NCBI RefSeq assembly: GCF_017311415.1
Contig: NZ_JAEKIS010000008.1
Span: 156,632-220,631, forward strand
Origin: Salipiger abyssi
Lineage (GTDB): Bacteria > Pseudomonadota > Alphaproteobacteria > Rhodobacterales > Rhodobacteraceae
Reading direction: 5' to 3'
Length of the DNA stretch: 64,000 bases
Part shown: positions 1 through 9,578 of the stretch, piece by piece
How positions within the stretch are numbered: the first letter of the stretch is position 1
Layout of the letters: each line of letters starts with the position of its first letter
Program-made: the position numbers and the translations under genes
The notes under the pieces: model-generated
The model's input: the letters and a program-made list of their open reading frames with translations, nothing else
The model's database searches: none
What the model was told of the DNA's origin: nothing

Positions 1-345
1 GCGCTGCCCTTCCTGATCGAGGATGTGCAGGGCCGCAACCTGCGCATCCCCGCCGCCGTGCCGCATGCCAACGGCGCCACCGGCATCGCCGAGCTGACCG
101 TCGCCGCCGCCGATCCGGAGGGCTCCGCCCGGCGTGTCGCGGCGCTGGCCGGGCTGCCGCAGCCGCTGGGCGCACGTCTCACCGTCACGCCGGGCCAGTC
201 GCTGCGCTTCGTGCCGCTCGACCCGCAGGGGCTTGGCACCGCGCGGACCGGAGGCTGCACCGGCATAAGGCTCTCCGGCGTGACCGCGCCGCTCGCCGGG
301 ATCGAGGGCAGCGCGCTGCGCGTCACCGCGGGGGTGCCGGCATGA
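1..345 (+). CDS. VOC/glyoxalase-like protein, C-terminal part (5' end outside window)
   Basis: The reading frame is open from base 1, so the gene begins before the window and only its last 114 codons are visible. Seen: a segment reading ALPFLIEDVQGR followed by HANGATGIAELTV, a pattern of the glyoxalase-like (VOC superfamily, Glyoxalase_3 type) domain in which a second beta-alpha-beta module follows a PFLI-D hinge. The stop codon overlaps the next start by 4 nt (ATGA), so it is probably co-transcribed with the sulfurtransferase and cystathionine beta-lyase genes. Substrate unknown. The family call rests on a half-domain and is moderate. Confidence 0.6.
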   Translation, partial: ALPFLIEDVQGRNLRIPAAVPHANGATGIAELTVAAADPEGSARRVAALAGLPQPLGARLTVTPGQSLRFVPLDPQGLGTARTGGCTGIRLSGVTAPLAGIEGSALRVTAGVPA

Positions 346-1190
346 GCGATGCCTTCCTGATCGAACCCGACGCGCTCGAAGCGCGGCTCGGCACAGAAAA
401 CCTGCGGGTGCTGGACTGTTCCTGGGCAATCCCCGAGGCCGGGCGCAACCCGCGCGCCGATTTCGAGGCGGCGCATATCCCCGGCGCGCAGTTCTTCGAT
501 CTCGACCGTGCGTCGGACCCCGACAGCCCGCATCCCAACATGATGCCCTCGGGCGCGCATTTCGGCACCTATGTGGGCGCGCTCGGCATCGACGCGGGCT
601 GCCAGATCGTGCTCTATGACGACAGCTATGTCTCGGCCCGGGTCTGGTGGATGTTCCGCAGCTTCGGCCACGAGCGGGTGCGCATCCTCAACGGCGGCTG
701 GAAGCGCTGGAAAGCCGAGGGCCGGCCCATCGCCAAGGGCGCGCCCGAGACGCCGGAGCCCGCCTTCTTCCCGATCCGCAACCAGCCGCGCGGCATCGCC
801 GGCTGGGAAGAGATCCGCGATGCGCTGGAGAAGGGCGCGCAGGTTGTCGACGCGCGCAGCCCCGAGCGGTTTTCCGGCGCAATGGACTCGGGCTATCCCG
901 GTGTCGCGGGCGGGCATATGCCCGGCGCGGTCAACCTGCCCTGGCAGGTCATGCTGCCGCAATCGGGCGATTTCACCTTCCTACCCCCCGCCGATGCCGA
1001 AGCCGCCTTTCGCGCCGCCGGCATCGACCCCAGCCAGCCGGTACTGTCGACCTGCGGCTCGGGCGTGACCGCCGCGATCCTGGTGTTCCAGCTCGCCCGG
1101 CTGGGCCGCGCGGCGCGGCTCTATGACGGCTCGTGGCACGAATGGGGCCAGCGCGACGACCTGCCCCGCATCAGCGAAGGGGTCTCCTGA
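342..1190 (+). CDS. sseA: Sulfurtransferase (3-mercaptopyruvate/thiosulfate type)
   Basis: A 282-residue two-domain rhodanese. The N-terminal inactive domain carries VLDCSW and HIPGAQFFDLD; the C-terminal catalytic domain carries VVDARS and the active loop CGSGVT, with the predicted persulfide cysteine at about residue 238, followed by the usual YDGSW-EWG ending. Family knowledge: CG[S/T]GVT loops are typical of 3-mercaptopyruvate sulfurtransferases, which move sulfane sulfur from mercaptopyruvate to thiols or cyanide in the cytoplasm. Length is normal. It overlaps the upstream VOC gene by 4 nt and is followed after 1 nt by metC, so a small sulfur-amino-acid operon is likely. Preference for mercaptopyruvate over thiosulfate is inferred from the loop only. 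Confidence 0.88.
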   Translation: MSDAFLIEPDALEARLGTENLRVLDCSWAIPEAGRNPRADFEAAHIPGAQFFDLDRASDPDSPHPNMMPSGAHFGTYVGALGIDAGCQIVLYDDSYVSARVWWMFRSFGHERVRILNGGWKRWKAEGRPIAKGAPETPEPAFFPIRNQPRGIAGWEEIRDALEKGAQVVDARSPERFSGAMDSGYPGVAGGHMPGAVNLPWQVMLPQSGDFTFLPPADAEAAFRAAGIDPSQPVLSTCGSGVTAAILVFQLARLGRAARLYDGSWHEWGQRDDLPRISEGVS

Positions 1191-1191
1191 G

Positions 1192-2373
1192 ATGACCGAA
1201 CCGAAACCCGAAACCCTCAACCCCACGAAACTGATCCAGGCCGGGCGCCCCGAAGGCGGCGACGGTCTGCCGGTCAACCCGCCGGTGGTGCGCGCCTCGA
1301 CCTTTTCCTTCCGCTCGATGGAGGCGTTCAACGCCACCGCCGCCACCCCCTTTGACGCGCCGTTCTATGGCCGTGTGGGCACGCCCACGAGCTTTGCCTT
1401 CGAGAGTGCCATGGCCGAACTCGAAGGCGCCCATCGCGCCATCGCCTACCCCTCGGGTCTGGCGGCGATCATGGCGGTCTACATGGCCTATCTCTCGGCA
1501 GGCGATCATGTGCTGATGGTCGACAGCGTCTATGGCCCGGCGCGCCGCACCATGGTGCGAAGCCTGTCCCGCATGGGCGTGAGCGTGGATTTCTACGACC
1601 CCTCCATCGGCGCGGGGATCGAGGCGCTGATCGGCCCGGAAACCCGGCTCATCTACATGGAATCCCCCGGCAGCGGCACGTTCGAGGTGATGGACGTGCC
1701 CGCCATCGTCACCATTGCCCGCAAACACGGGATCGTCACCGCCATCGACAACACCTGGGCGACGCCGCATTACTTCCGCCCGCTGGAGCACGGCGTCGAT
1801 GTCTCGATCCACGCGGCGACGAAATACATCACCGGCCATTCCGACGCGATGCTGGGCGTGGTGGCGGTGAGTGAGGCGGCGCATGACGCACTGCGCCGCG
1901 CCACGCAGGATCTCGGCATGGTGGCGGGCAGCGAAGAGGTCAATCTCGGTCTGCGCGGGCTGCACACGCTGGACGTCCGGCTGGCGCGGCACGATGCCAA
2001 CGGGCGGGCGCTGGCGACATGGCTGGCGACGCGCCCCGAGACCGGCCGCATCCTGCACCCGGCGCATCCCGACTGCACCGGCCACGCGATCTGGAAACGC
2101 GATTTCGCCGGCGCCTCCGGGCTCTTTGCGGTGGAGCTGCCGGGCTGGGACGAGGCGCGCATCAATGCCTTCCTGCGCGGCATGGCGTGCTTCCGCATCG
2201 GCTTTAGCTGGGGCGGCTATGAAAGCCTCGCCCTGCCCGCCCATCCCGAGAGCCGCGAACATCCCAAATGGAAAGGCGGGCCGGTGCTGCGCTTTCATGC
2301 CGGTCTGGAAGATCCCGCCGACCTGATCGCCGATCTCGACCGCGCCTTTGCCCGGGCCGCAGCCGAAGCGTGA
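1192..2373 (+). CDS. metC: Cystathionine beta-lyase (PLP-dependent)
   Basis: A 393-residue Cys/Met-metabolism PLP enzyme. Seen: YPSGLAAIMA (cofactor phosphate region), DNTWATP (aspartate contacting the pyridine nitrogen) and ATKYITGHSD, in which Lys211 should form the internal aldimine. Family knowledge: it cleaves cystathionine to homocysteine, pyruvate and ammonia. I chose the ATG 1 nt after the sulfurtransferase stop because the longer in-frame extension runs through the end of that gene. It converges with the LysR gene: the two stop codons lie inside one 12-bp palindrome (2371-2382). Some family members are C-S lyases acting on other cysteine conjugates, so the physiological substrate is not certain. 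Confidence 0.88.
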   Translation: MTEPKPETLNPTKLIQAGRPEGGDGLPVNPPVVRASTFSFRSMEAFNATAATPFDAPFYGRVGTPTSFAFESAMAELEGAHRAIAYPSGLAAIMAVYMAYLSAGDHVLMVDSVYGPARRTMVRSLSRMGVSVDFYDPSIGAGIEALIGPETRLIYMESPGSGTFEVMDVPAIVTIARKHGIVTAIDNTWATPHYFRPLEHGVDVSIHAATKYITGHSDAMLGVVAVSEAAHDALRRATQDLGMVAGSEEVNLGLRGLHTLDVRLARHDANGRALATWLATRPETGRILHPAHPDCTGHAIWKRDFAGASGLFAVELPGWDEARINAFLRGMACFRIGFSWGGYESLALPAHPESREHPKWKGGPVLRFHAGLEDPADLIADLDRAFARAAAEA

Positions 2374-2379
2374 GGCGCC

Positions 2380-3438
2380 TCAGCGCCCGCGCGCCAGCGC
2401 CGGGTCGGCGGGATCGGCCGTCCCGATCGGCATCCGGGTGGCGTTGCGGAAATACTCGTCGATATATGTCTGAAACCGCGCCCCCACCAGCGAGGTGCGG
2501 TTGGGCTGGGTCAGCAGCCCGATCTCGCGCATCAGTGTCGGGTGGAAGGGCCGCGCCAGCAGCCGGTTGCTCTCGCGCAGATAGGGCGAGAAGGGCGAAA
2601 TGATCGACACCCCCGCGCCGGCGGCGACGAAATTGCACACTGCCTCATGGGTGGTCGCCTCGACCACCACCTTGCGCGGCAGACCCAGCCGGTCAAAGAT
2701 CTGGTCGATCTGGAACCGGGTCGGCGAAGAGCGCGGGAAACCGATGAACGGGAAATCCGCCAGATCCTGCGGCTCGATCATGCGCTTGCCGGCCAGCGGA
2801 TGATCCGGCGGCATGATGCAGACGGCGGGCTCCGCCGAGATCAGCTCGACATCGAGATCGCCGGTGAAGGCGGGCAGCGACACCAGGCCGAACTCCACCT
2901 TGTCGGACTGCACCCAATCGACGATGCGGTCGTGGTGATCGACCTCGAGATTGACGGTGACGCCGGGATTGTCCCTGAGAAACTGTGAGATGATCTGCGG
3001 CAAAAGCCCGTTGCCGTAAAGGCTGATCGTGCCGATGCGCAGCTCTCCGATCTCCAGATCGCGGATCGCGAAGGCGCGGCGGTTGAGCTCCTCCAGCCCC
3101 GAAAACAGCGAGCCCACCTCCTCGCGCAGCCGCTTGGCCTCGGGCGTGGGGATGGTGCCGTGCCGGGTGCGACGAAACAGCGTGTAGCCGAGGCTCTCCT
3201 GCATGTCGGCCATCAGGCGGCTGACGGCGGGCTGCGAGATCTGGAGGAACTCCGCCGCCTTGGTCATGCTGCCCAGAAGCATCACCGCACGGAAGGCCTC
3301 GACCTGGCGCATCGTCAGTTGCCGCATACTCTTGACCTCCGTACCCTCTCCGCCCTGCCGCGTCTTCTTTCCCTTGGCAGGGGACTTTTTCCCGGCATTG
3401 GGGGAAGATGCCCGTTCCGGTTGCGGCTTACCAGTCAT
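2380..3438 (-). CDS. LysR-family transcriptional regulator
   Basis: 352 residues. The winged helix-turn-helix lies at about residues 40-98 (MTKAAEFLQISQPAVSRLMADM), followed by a LysR substrate-binding domain. A basic, low-complexity extension of about 37 residues (KKSPAKGKKTR) precedes the HTH. An internal ATG at MRQLTMRQVEAF would give a standard-length protein, but the upstream ATG overlaps the stop of the molybdopterin enzyme by 4 nt (ATGA), which favours the long form by coupling. It is the last gene of the 12.6-2.4 kb operon, an unusual place for a LysR gene; these are more often divergent from their target. It is likely to regulate this operon. Effector unknown. Confidence 0.85.
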   Translation of the reverse strand: MTGKPQPERASSPNAGKKSPAKGKKTRQGGEGTEVKSMRQLTMRQVEAFRAVMLLGSMTKAAEFLQISQPAVSRLMADMQESLGYTLFRRTRHGTIPTPEAKRLREEVGSLFSGLEELNRRAFAIRDLEIGELRIGTISLYGNGLLPQIISQFLRDNPGVTVNLEVDHHDRIVDWVQSDKVEFGLVSLPAFTGDLDVELISAEPAVCIMPPDHPLAGKRMIEPQDLADFPFIGFPRSSPTRFQIDQIFDRLGLPRKVVVEATTHEAVCNFVAAGAGVSIISPFSPYLRESNRLLARPFHPTLMREIGLLTQPNRTSLVGARFQTYIDEYFRNATRMPIGTADPADPALARGR

Positions 3439-5744
3439 TCTTGCCCGTTTTCCTGTCGCTGCACGATCCGGGGCGGCTTGTGGCTGCGGATCGGGCGCGG
3501 CGGCGCGTCGAGCCGCGCCAGCTCGACCAGGCAGCTCTGCGCAGCGCAGCCCTGCCCCATCTCCGAACTGCCGATATCGCGGGTCAGGACGTTGGGGTTG
3601 CTGCCCCGGTCCTCGCGCCCGTCGGGATCGTAGGCCGAGCCGGTGGCCAGCATCGCCACGTCGTCATGCAGCGCCGGGTCGATCTGCGCCCAGGCGTGGC
3701 AGGCACCCCGGTCGTTGAAGATCCGCAGGATATCGCCCTCGGCAATGCCCCGCTCGCGCGCCGCCTTTTCCGAGATCCGCACCGGCTCCAGCCCGTCCCG
3801 CTTGCCCTCGGCGACATAAGCGCTGCCCTCCATCTGCCCGTGCAGCTTGCGCGCCGGCTGCGGCGTCAGCAGGTGCAACGGATAGCGCTTTGCAAGCGGC
3901 GCGCCGAGCCATTCCTCAGGATCGAGCCAGGCCGGGTGGCCGGGCTGGCGGCCCTCGGTTTCTTCGATGAGATCCTTCTGGAACAGCTCGATCCGGCCCG
4001 ACGGCGTGTTGAGCCGGTGCGCCTCCGGATCGGCGCGGTAATCTCCGAACATCACATAGGTTTCGGGCGGTGCCGGGATCTCGGCATAGCCCTGCGCCCA
4101 GAAGCGCTCGAAATCCGGCAGCGTCACGCCGCGCGCGGCCATCTCCTGCACGGCGCGGCCATAGGAGTGGCGGATCCAGCCCATCTCGTCGCGCCCGCCG
4201 GTAAAGGCGTCGCGGTCGCCCAGCCGCTCGGCGAGATCGGCGAAGATGTCGAAATCGTTGCGCGCCTCGCCCTGCGGCGGAACAAGCTGCTCCATCGCCA
4301 GAAGATAGGGCTCGCGCGAGGAGCCGCCGAGATCGTTGCGCTCCAGCGAGGTGGTGGCGGGCAGCACGATATCGGCGTGGCGCGCGGTGGCGGTCCAGTG
4401 GCATTCGTGCACGATCACCGTCTCGGGCCGGCGGAACGCCTCGCGCAGCCGGTTGAGATCCTGATGATGGTGGAACGGATTGCCGCCCGCCCAATAGACC
4501 AGCCTTATATCGGGATAGGTGCCGGTCTCGCCCATGAAGCGATACTGCCCGCCGGGATCGAGCAGCATGTCGGCCACCCGCGCCACCGGGATCACCGATT
4601 TCGCCGGGTTCGGCCCCATGGGCAGCCCGTGCAGCGGCGTGCCGAAACGCGGATTGCCCTGCCCGTTGGTCGAGCCGTAGCCAAAGCCGAAACCGCCGCC
4701 GTGCAGACCGATCTGTCCCAGCACCGCCGCCAGCGCCGCCAGCGCCCAGAACGGCTGTTCGCCGTGGCGTGCCCGTTGCAGCGCCCAGTTCGCAGCCAGC
4801 ATCACCCGCTTGCCGGGCAGCGAGAGGGCAAGCGCGCGGATCGTCTCTGCCGGGATCCCGCAGATCTCCGCCGCCCACTCGGCAGTTTTCTCGATGCCGT
4901 CGCTGTCACCCGCCAGATAGGCGGCGAAGGGCCTGAACCCTGCGGTATAGCGGTCGAGAAACGCGCGGTCGTGCCGGCCCGCCCGGATCACCTCGCGGGT
5001 CAGCGCGAGGATCAGCGCGGTGTCGGTATTGGGCCGGATCGGCAGCCACTCCGCCTCCGCCCCGTCGAGATCCGCCCTGGAGGGCGAGATATTGACCAGC
5101 CGCAGGCCCGAGAGCTGCGCCAGGAACCGCCCGTGCACATGGGTCGAGGCACCGCCCGACTGCACCGCCCAGGTCCGGTCCGGCAGCCCGCCGAAGGCGA
5201 GGAAGATATCGCAATGCGCGGCGATGCTCTCGGCGGAGGTCAGATGCGAGCCGATGGCGGCCTTGGTGCCCAGCACGCGCGGGATAAAGGCCTGCGCGGC
5301 GCCGTAGCTGTAATTCATCACCTGATCGGTGGAGCCGCCAAAGGCATAGAGAAACCGCCGTATCAGCGTGCGCGCATGGTGGATGCGCCCGGCGGAGGAC
5401 CAGCCATAGGAGCCGCCGAAAATCGCCGCGTCGCCATGATCGCGCCGCACCCGCGCCAGCTCGCCCGCCGCGCGGTCGAGCGCCTCGTCCCAGCCGACCT
5501 GTATGAAGTCGTCCTCACCGCGCCCGGCACCGCCATCGCCCTTCAGCCAGCCCGCGCGCACCAGAGGCGCGGCCACGCGCAGCGGCGAGGTCAGCATCTC
5601 GGGCCAGGCGTGAATGAGCCCCGAGGGCTCGGGGTCGTGCTCGAACGGCTCGATGCGGCGCAGCTCGCCATCCACCACCTCGGCGCGGAACGCTCCCCAA
5701 TGCGAGGCGGAGAGTCGCAGCCTCGTCTGATCGCTCGTACCCAT
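3435..5744 (-). CDS. Molybdopterin-dependent oxidoreductase, DMSO/TMAO/biotin-sulfoxide reductase family
   Basis: 769 residues of the bis-MGD DMSO reductase family. Seen: an N-terminal SHWGAF segment with no cysteine cluster, so no Fe-S site as in the BisC/TorA/DorA subgroup; GGSYGWSSAGRIHHA; a serine-containing NYSYGAAQAF stretch in the region of the Mo ligand; and a C-terminal molydopterin-binding domain ending with GCAAQSCLVELARL. Family knowledge: these enzymes reduce S- or N-oxides. No Tat signal is visible, so a cytoplasmic, BisC-like role is likelier than a periplasmic one. The ATG chosen lies 1 nt after the ABC ATPase stop; a longer frame would run into that gene. The operon context (importer plus monooxygenase) suggests catabolism of an imported oxide, which is inference. 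Confidence 0.85.
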   Translation of the reverse strand: MGTSDQTRLRLSASHWGAFRAEVVDGELRRIEPFEHDPEPSGLIHAWPEMLTSPLRVAAPLVRAGWLKGDGGAGRGEDDFIQVGWDEALDRAAGELARVRRDHGDAAIFGGSYGWSSAGRIHHARTLIRRFLYAFGGSTDQVMNYSYGAAQAFIPRVLGTKAAIGSHLTSAESIAAHCDIFLAFGGLPDRTWAVQSGGASTHVHGRFLAQLSGLRLVNISPSRADLDGAEAEWLPIRPNTDTALILALTREVIRAGRHDRAFLDRYTAGFRPFAAYLAGDSDGIEKTAEWAAEICGIPAETIRALALSLPGKRVMLAANWALQRARHGEQPFWALAALAAVLGQIGLHGGGFGFGYGSTNGQGNPRFGTPLHGLPMGPNPAKSVIPVARVADMLLDPGGQYRFMGETGTYPDIRLVYWAGGNPFHHHQDLNRLREAFRRPETVIVHECHWTATARHADIVLPATTSLERNDLGGSSREPYLLAMEQLVPPQGEARNDFDIFADLAERLGDRDAFTGGRDEMGWIRHSYGRAVQEMAARGVTLPDFERFWAQGYAEIPAPPETYVMFGDYRADPEAHRLNTPSGRIELFQKDLIEETEGRQPGHPAWLDPEEWLGAPLAKRYPLHLLTPQPARKLHGQMEGSAYVAEGKRDGLEPVRISEKAARERGIAEGDILRIFNDRGACHAWAQIDPALHDDVAMLATGSAYDPDGREDRGSNPNVLTRDIGSSEMGQGCAAQSCLVELARLDAPPRPIRSHKPPRIVQRQENGQE

Positions 5745-5745
5745 C

Positions 5746-6731
5746 TCAGCCCCCCGTCGCCGCCTGCACCGGCGGTGACTCACGTTCTAGGGGGGCGAAG
5801 TCCCGGGCGAAATGGCAGGCGACAAGATGCGGCAGCCCGTCGTCGGTGAGCGCCGGGCGCGCTTCGGCGCAGATCGCCTGCGCGTGGCGGCAGCGGGTGC
5901 GGAACGGGCAGCCCGAAGGCGGGTTCACCGCCGAGGGCACATCGCCGGTCAGCCGCTCGCCGCGCATGCCGCCGGCGGCATCGGGAATCGAGCTGGTGAG
6001 CGCGCGGGTATAGGGGTGGCGGCGCTCGGCCCAGACCGATTCCGCGTCGCCCAGCTCGACGATCTGGCCGAGATACATCACCGCGATCCGGTGCGAGACG
6101 TAACGCACCACGCTCAGATCGTGCGAGATGAACAGGAAGGACACCCCCAGATCGCGCTGAAGCTTAGTCAGCAGGTTCAGCACCTGCGCCTGCACCGAGA
6201 CATCCAGCGCCGAGACCGCCTCGTCGCAGACGATCAGCTCCGGCTCCAGCGTCAGCGCCCGGGCGATGGAGACCCGCTGGCGCTGCCCGCCCGAGATCTG
6301 GTGCGGATAGCGGTCGAGCAGATGCAGGCCAAGACCCACCTGCGCGGCCAGCTCCTCGACCCGCGCGCGGCGCTCGGCGGCGCTGCCGCGCCCGTGGATC
6401 TTCAGCGGCTGCTCGATGCTGCGGCGCACGGTGTGGCGCGGGTTGAGCGAGCCCATAGGATCCTGAAACACCATCTGCACCCGCTGCGCGGCGGCGCGCC
6501 GGTCGGCGGCGGAGGTGCCGAGCGCCTGCCCGCCCACCACGATAGAGCCCTCCTGCGGGGTGTTGAGCCCCACGACGCAGCGCGCCAGAGAGGATTTCCC
6601 GCATCCGGATTCGCCCACGAGCCCCAGCGTCTCGGCCTTGTTCAGCGTCAGGTTCACGCCGTCCACCGCGCGCAGCGGCCCCGCCGGGGTCGGGTGGTGC
6701 AGCGAGAGGTTCACCAGTTCCAGAGACCGGG

Positions 6732-6735
<4 letters not shown>
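5746..6735 (-). CDS. ABC transporter ATP-binding protein, oligopeptide/nickel type (DppF/OppF-like)
   Basis: 329 residues. Walker A GESGCGKSS, ABC signature SGGQRQRVSIARAL, Walker B LIVCDEAVSALD, and a switch histidine in FISHDL. The C-terminal OppD/F extension contains the cysteine pattern CPFRTRC-HAQAIC typical of peptide/nickel ATPases. It forms a heterodimer with the preceding ATPase to power an importer. It overlaps the upstream ATPase stop by 4 nt and is followed by the molybdopterin reductase. The transported substrate cannot be read from the sequence: this family carries peptides, nickel, opines, glutathione and aromatic conjugates. Confidence 0.92.
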
Positions 6736-7712
<977 letters not shown>

Positions 7713-7716
7713 CGGC

Positions 7717-8556
7717 TCAGCCCTTGCGGAGTCGAGGATTGAGAACGTCATTCAGCGCGTCTCCGATCAGGTTCAGGGCCAGCACGGTCAGCACCACGGC
7801 GCCCGCGGGGATCATGGTGATGTACCAGGCCATGCGCAGCGCCGAGCGGCCGTTGCCGATCACCCCGCCCCAGCTCATCATGTTGGGATCGCCGAGGCCG
7901 AGGAACGAAAGCCCGCTCTCGATGATGATGGCATTGGCGACCAGCAGCGAGGTGGCGACGATGATGGGGCCGAGCGAGTTGGGCAGGATCTCGGCCAGCA
8001 TGATGCGCCAGTCGGGCATGCCCATGATGCGGCAGGCCTGCACAAAATCCAGCGTCTTGATGCGCAGCACCTCTGCCCGCACCAGCCGCGCCACCATGGG
8101 CCAGCTCACCAGCGCGATAGAGGTCACGATGGTGCCGATGGACGGGCCGATCAGCCCGACGATCAGGATCGCCGCGAGGAAGGAGGGCAGCGTCTGGAAC
8201 GCGTCGGTGATGCGCATAAGCATGTCGCCGATCCAGCCGCCGAAATAGCCCGAGACCAGCCCCACCGCAGCGCCCACGATGGCCGAGGCCAGCGCCGCCG
8301 AGAGCCCCACCAGCAGCGACACCCGCGCGCCATAGACCACCGAGACCAGCAGGTCGCGACCGAGCGAGTCGGTGCCGAGCAGCAGATCGGGGTTCTGCCC
8401 GGGCCAGAGCATCGGGCGGGCGACCATCTTGTACGGCCCTTGCGGAAAGAGATAGGGCGCGGCCAGCGCCATGGCGACGAAGAATAGCAGCAGCGCCAGC
8501 CCCACCGCGCCTGACGGGTGGCGCAGGAAGCGCCGGATTTGCGACGGGGGTTTCAT
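7717..8556 (-). CDS. ABC transporter permease, DppC/OppC-like
   Basis: 279 residues, with an N-terminal membrane segment (AVGLALLLFFVAMALAAPYL), the LLGTDSLGRDLLV motif characteristic of OppC/DppC proteins, and a BPD_transp_1 domain with about five further membrane segments including the EAA-like loop around ILPNSLGPIIV. It forms the inner-membrane channel with the DppB-like subunit. Start overlaps the preceding permease stop by 4 nt. Confidence 0.92.
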   Translation of the reverse strand: MKPPSQIRRFLRHPSGAVGLALLLFFVAMALAAPYLFPQGPYKMVARPMLWPGQNPDLLLGTDSLGRDLLVSVVYGARVSLLVGLSAALASAIVGAAVGLVSGYFGGWIGDMLMRITDAFQTLPSFLAAILIVGLIGPSIGTIVTSIALVSWPMVARLVRAEVLRIKTLDFVQACRIMGMPDWRIMLAEILPNSLGPIIVATSLLVANAIIIESGLSFLGLGDPNMMSWGGVIGNGRSALRMAWYITMIPAGAVVLTVLALNLIGDALNDVLNPRLRKG

Positions 8557-9578
8557 TTCAGGCTCACCCTGGGATCGAGAACGGTATAGAGCAGATCCAC
8601 CGCCAGATTGACGATGACGATGGCGAGCGAGCTGACGAACATCACGCCCAGCAGCATGGTGGTGTCGCGTTGGAACACCGCGTCATAGGCGGTGCGCGCC
8701 ATGCCCGGCAGGCCAAAGACCGTCTCGACCACCACCGCGCCGCCGAGCACAGTGGAGACCTGAAGCCCCGCCATGGTAACGATGGGCAGCAGCGCGTTGC
8801 GCAGCGTGTGGACATAGATCACCCGGGTTTCGCTCAGCCCCTTGGCGCGGGCGGTGCGGACATAGTCCTGATCCATCACCTCCAGCATGGTGGAGCGCGC
8901 GAGCCGGGCATAGATCGCCACGTAAAAGGTGCAGAGCGCGGTCACCGGCATCACCAGATGCGCGGCCATATCCTTGACCAGCGCCCAGCCGGTATAGCCC
9001 GCCGAAACCGTGGTGAGACCCGCGATGGGGAACCAGCCGAGCTTGACCGAGAACACCAGCACCAGCAGCATCGCAACGACGAAACTCGGCGCGGCATAGA
9101 GGACCAGCGCCACCGCATTGATCCCCATATCGGTCAGCGTGCCGGCCCTGCGGGCCGAAACCACGCCCATCACCGTACCGATGGTGACCGAAAACAGCAG
9201 CGACAGCACCACCAGCGCGGCGGTGGTCGGCAGCCGGGCGGAGAGCACCTCCCAGACCGGCGCGTTCATCCGGTAGGAATAGCCCAGATCGAAGGTCAGA
9301 AGCTGCGCGACATAATTCCAGAACTGCACCAGCAGCGGCAGGTCGAGCCCGAAGCGCGCGCGCAGATCGGCCATCTGCTCCTGCGTCATGTCGGCACCGC
9401 CGGCAATGACCGTGACCAGATCGCCCGGCGCCATCTGCATGATGACGAAATTGCCGATCACTACCAGCGCCATGACAAGAAACGCCTGCCCGAGCCGGCC
9501 CAACAGGAAACGCGCCCAGGGCGGGAGGGCCAGACGCGCCGCAGGGGCGCGCCGGGCAGAGGTATCGGTCAGGCTCAT
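8553..9578 (-). CDS. ABC transporter permease, DppB/OppB-like
   Basis: 341 residues; six predicted membrane segments, the DLGYSYR motif of DppB/OppB proteins, and an EAA loop near TLRNALLPIVTMAG. The C-terminus reads LDPRVSL, as in the family. It pairs with the DppC-like permease. Start overlaps the binding-protein stop by 4 nt, so all five transporter genes appear translationally coupled. Confidence 0.92.
   Translation of the reverse strand: MSLTDTSARRAPAARLALPPWARFLLGRLGQAFLVMALVVIGNFVIMQMAPGDLVTVIAGGADMTQEQMADLRARFGLDLPLLVQFWNYVAQLLTFDLGYSYRMNAPVWEVLSARLPTTAALVVLSLLFSVTIGTVMGVVSARRAGTLTDMGINAVALVLYAAPSFVVAMLLVLVFSVKLGWFPIAGLTTVSAGYTGWALVKDMAAHLVMPVTALCTFYVAIYARLARSTMLEVMDQDYVRTARAKGLSETRVIYVHTLRNALLPIVTMAGLQVSTVLGGAVVVETVFGLPGMARTAYDAVFQRDTTMLLGVMFVSSLAIVIVNLAVDLLYTVLDPRVSLK

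Noticed and set aside
3408..5849. Long plus-strand open frame (over 800 codons) opposite the molybdopterin enzyme
   Set aside because: It is an antisense shadow caused by high GC; it is Arg/His/Pro-rich with no domain, while the minus frame is a clear DMSO-reductase-family protein.
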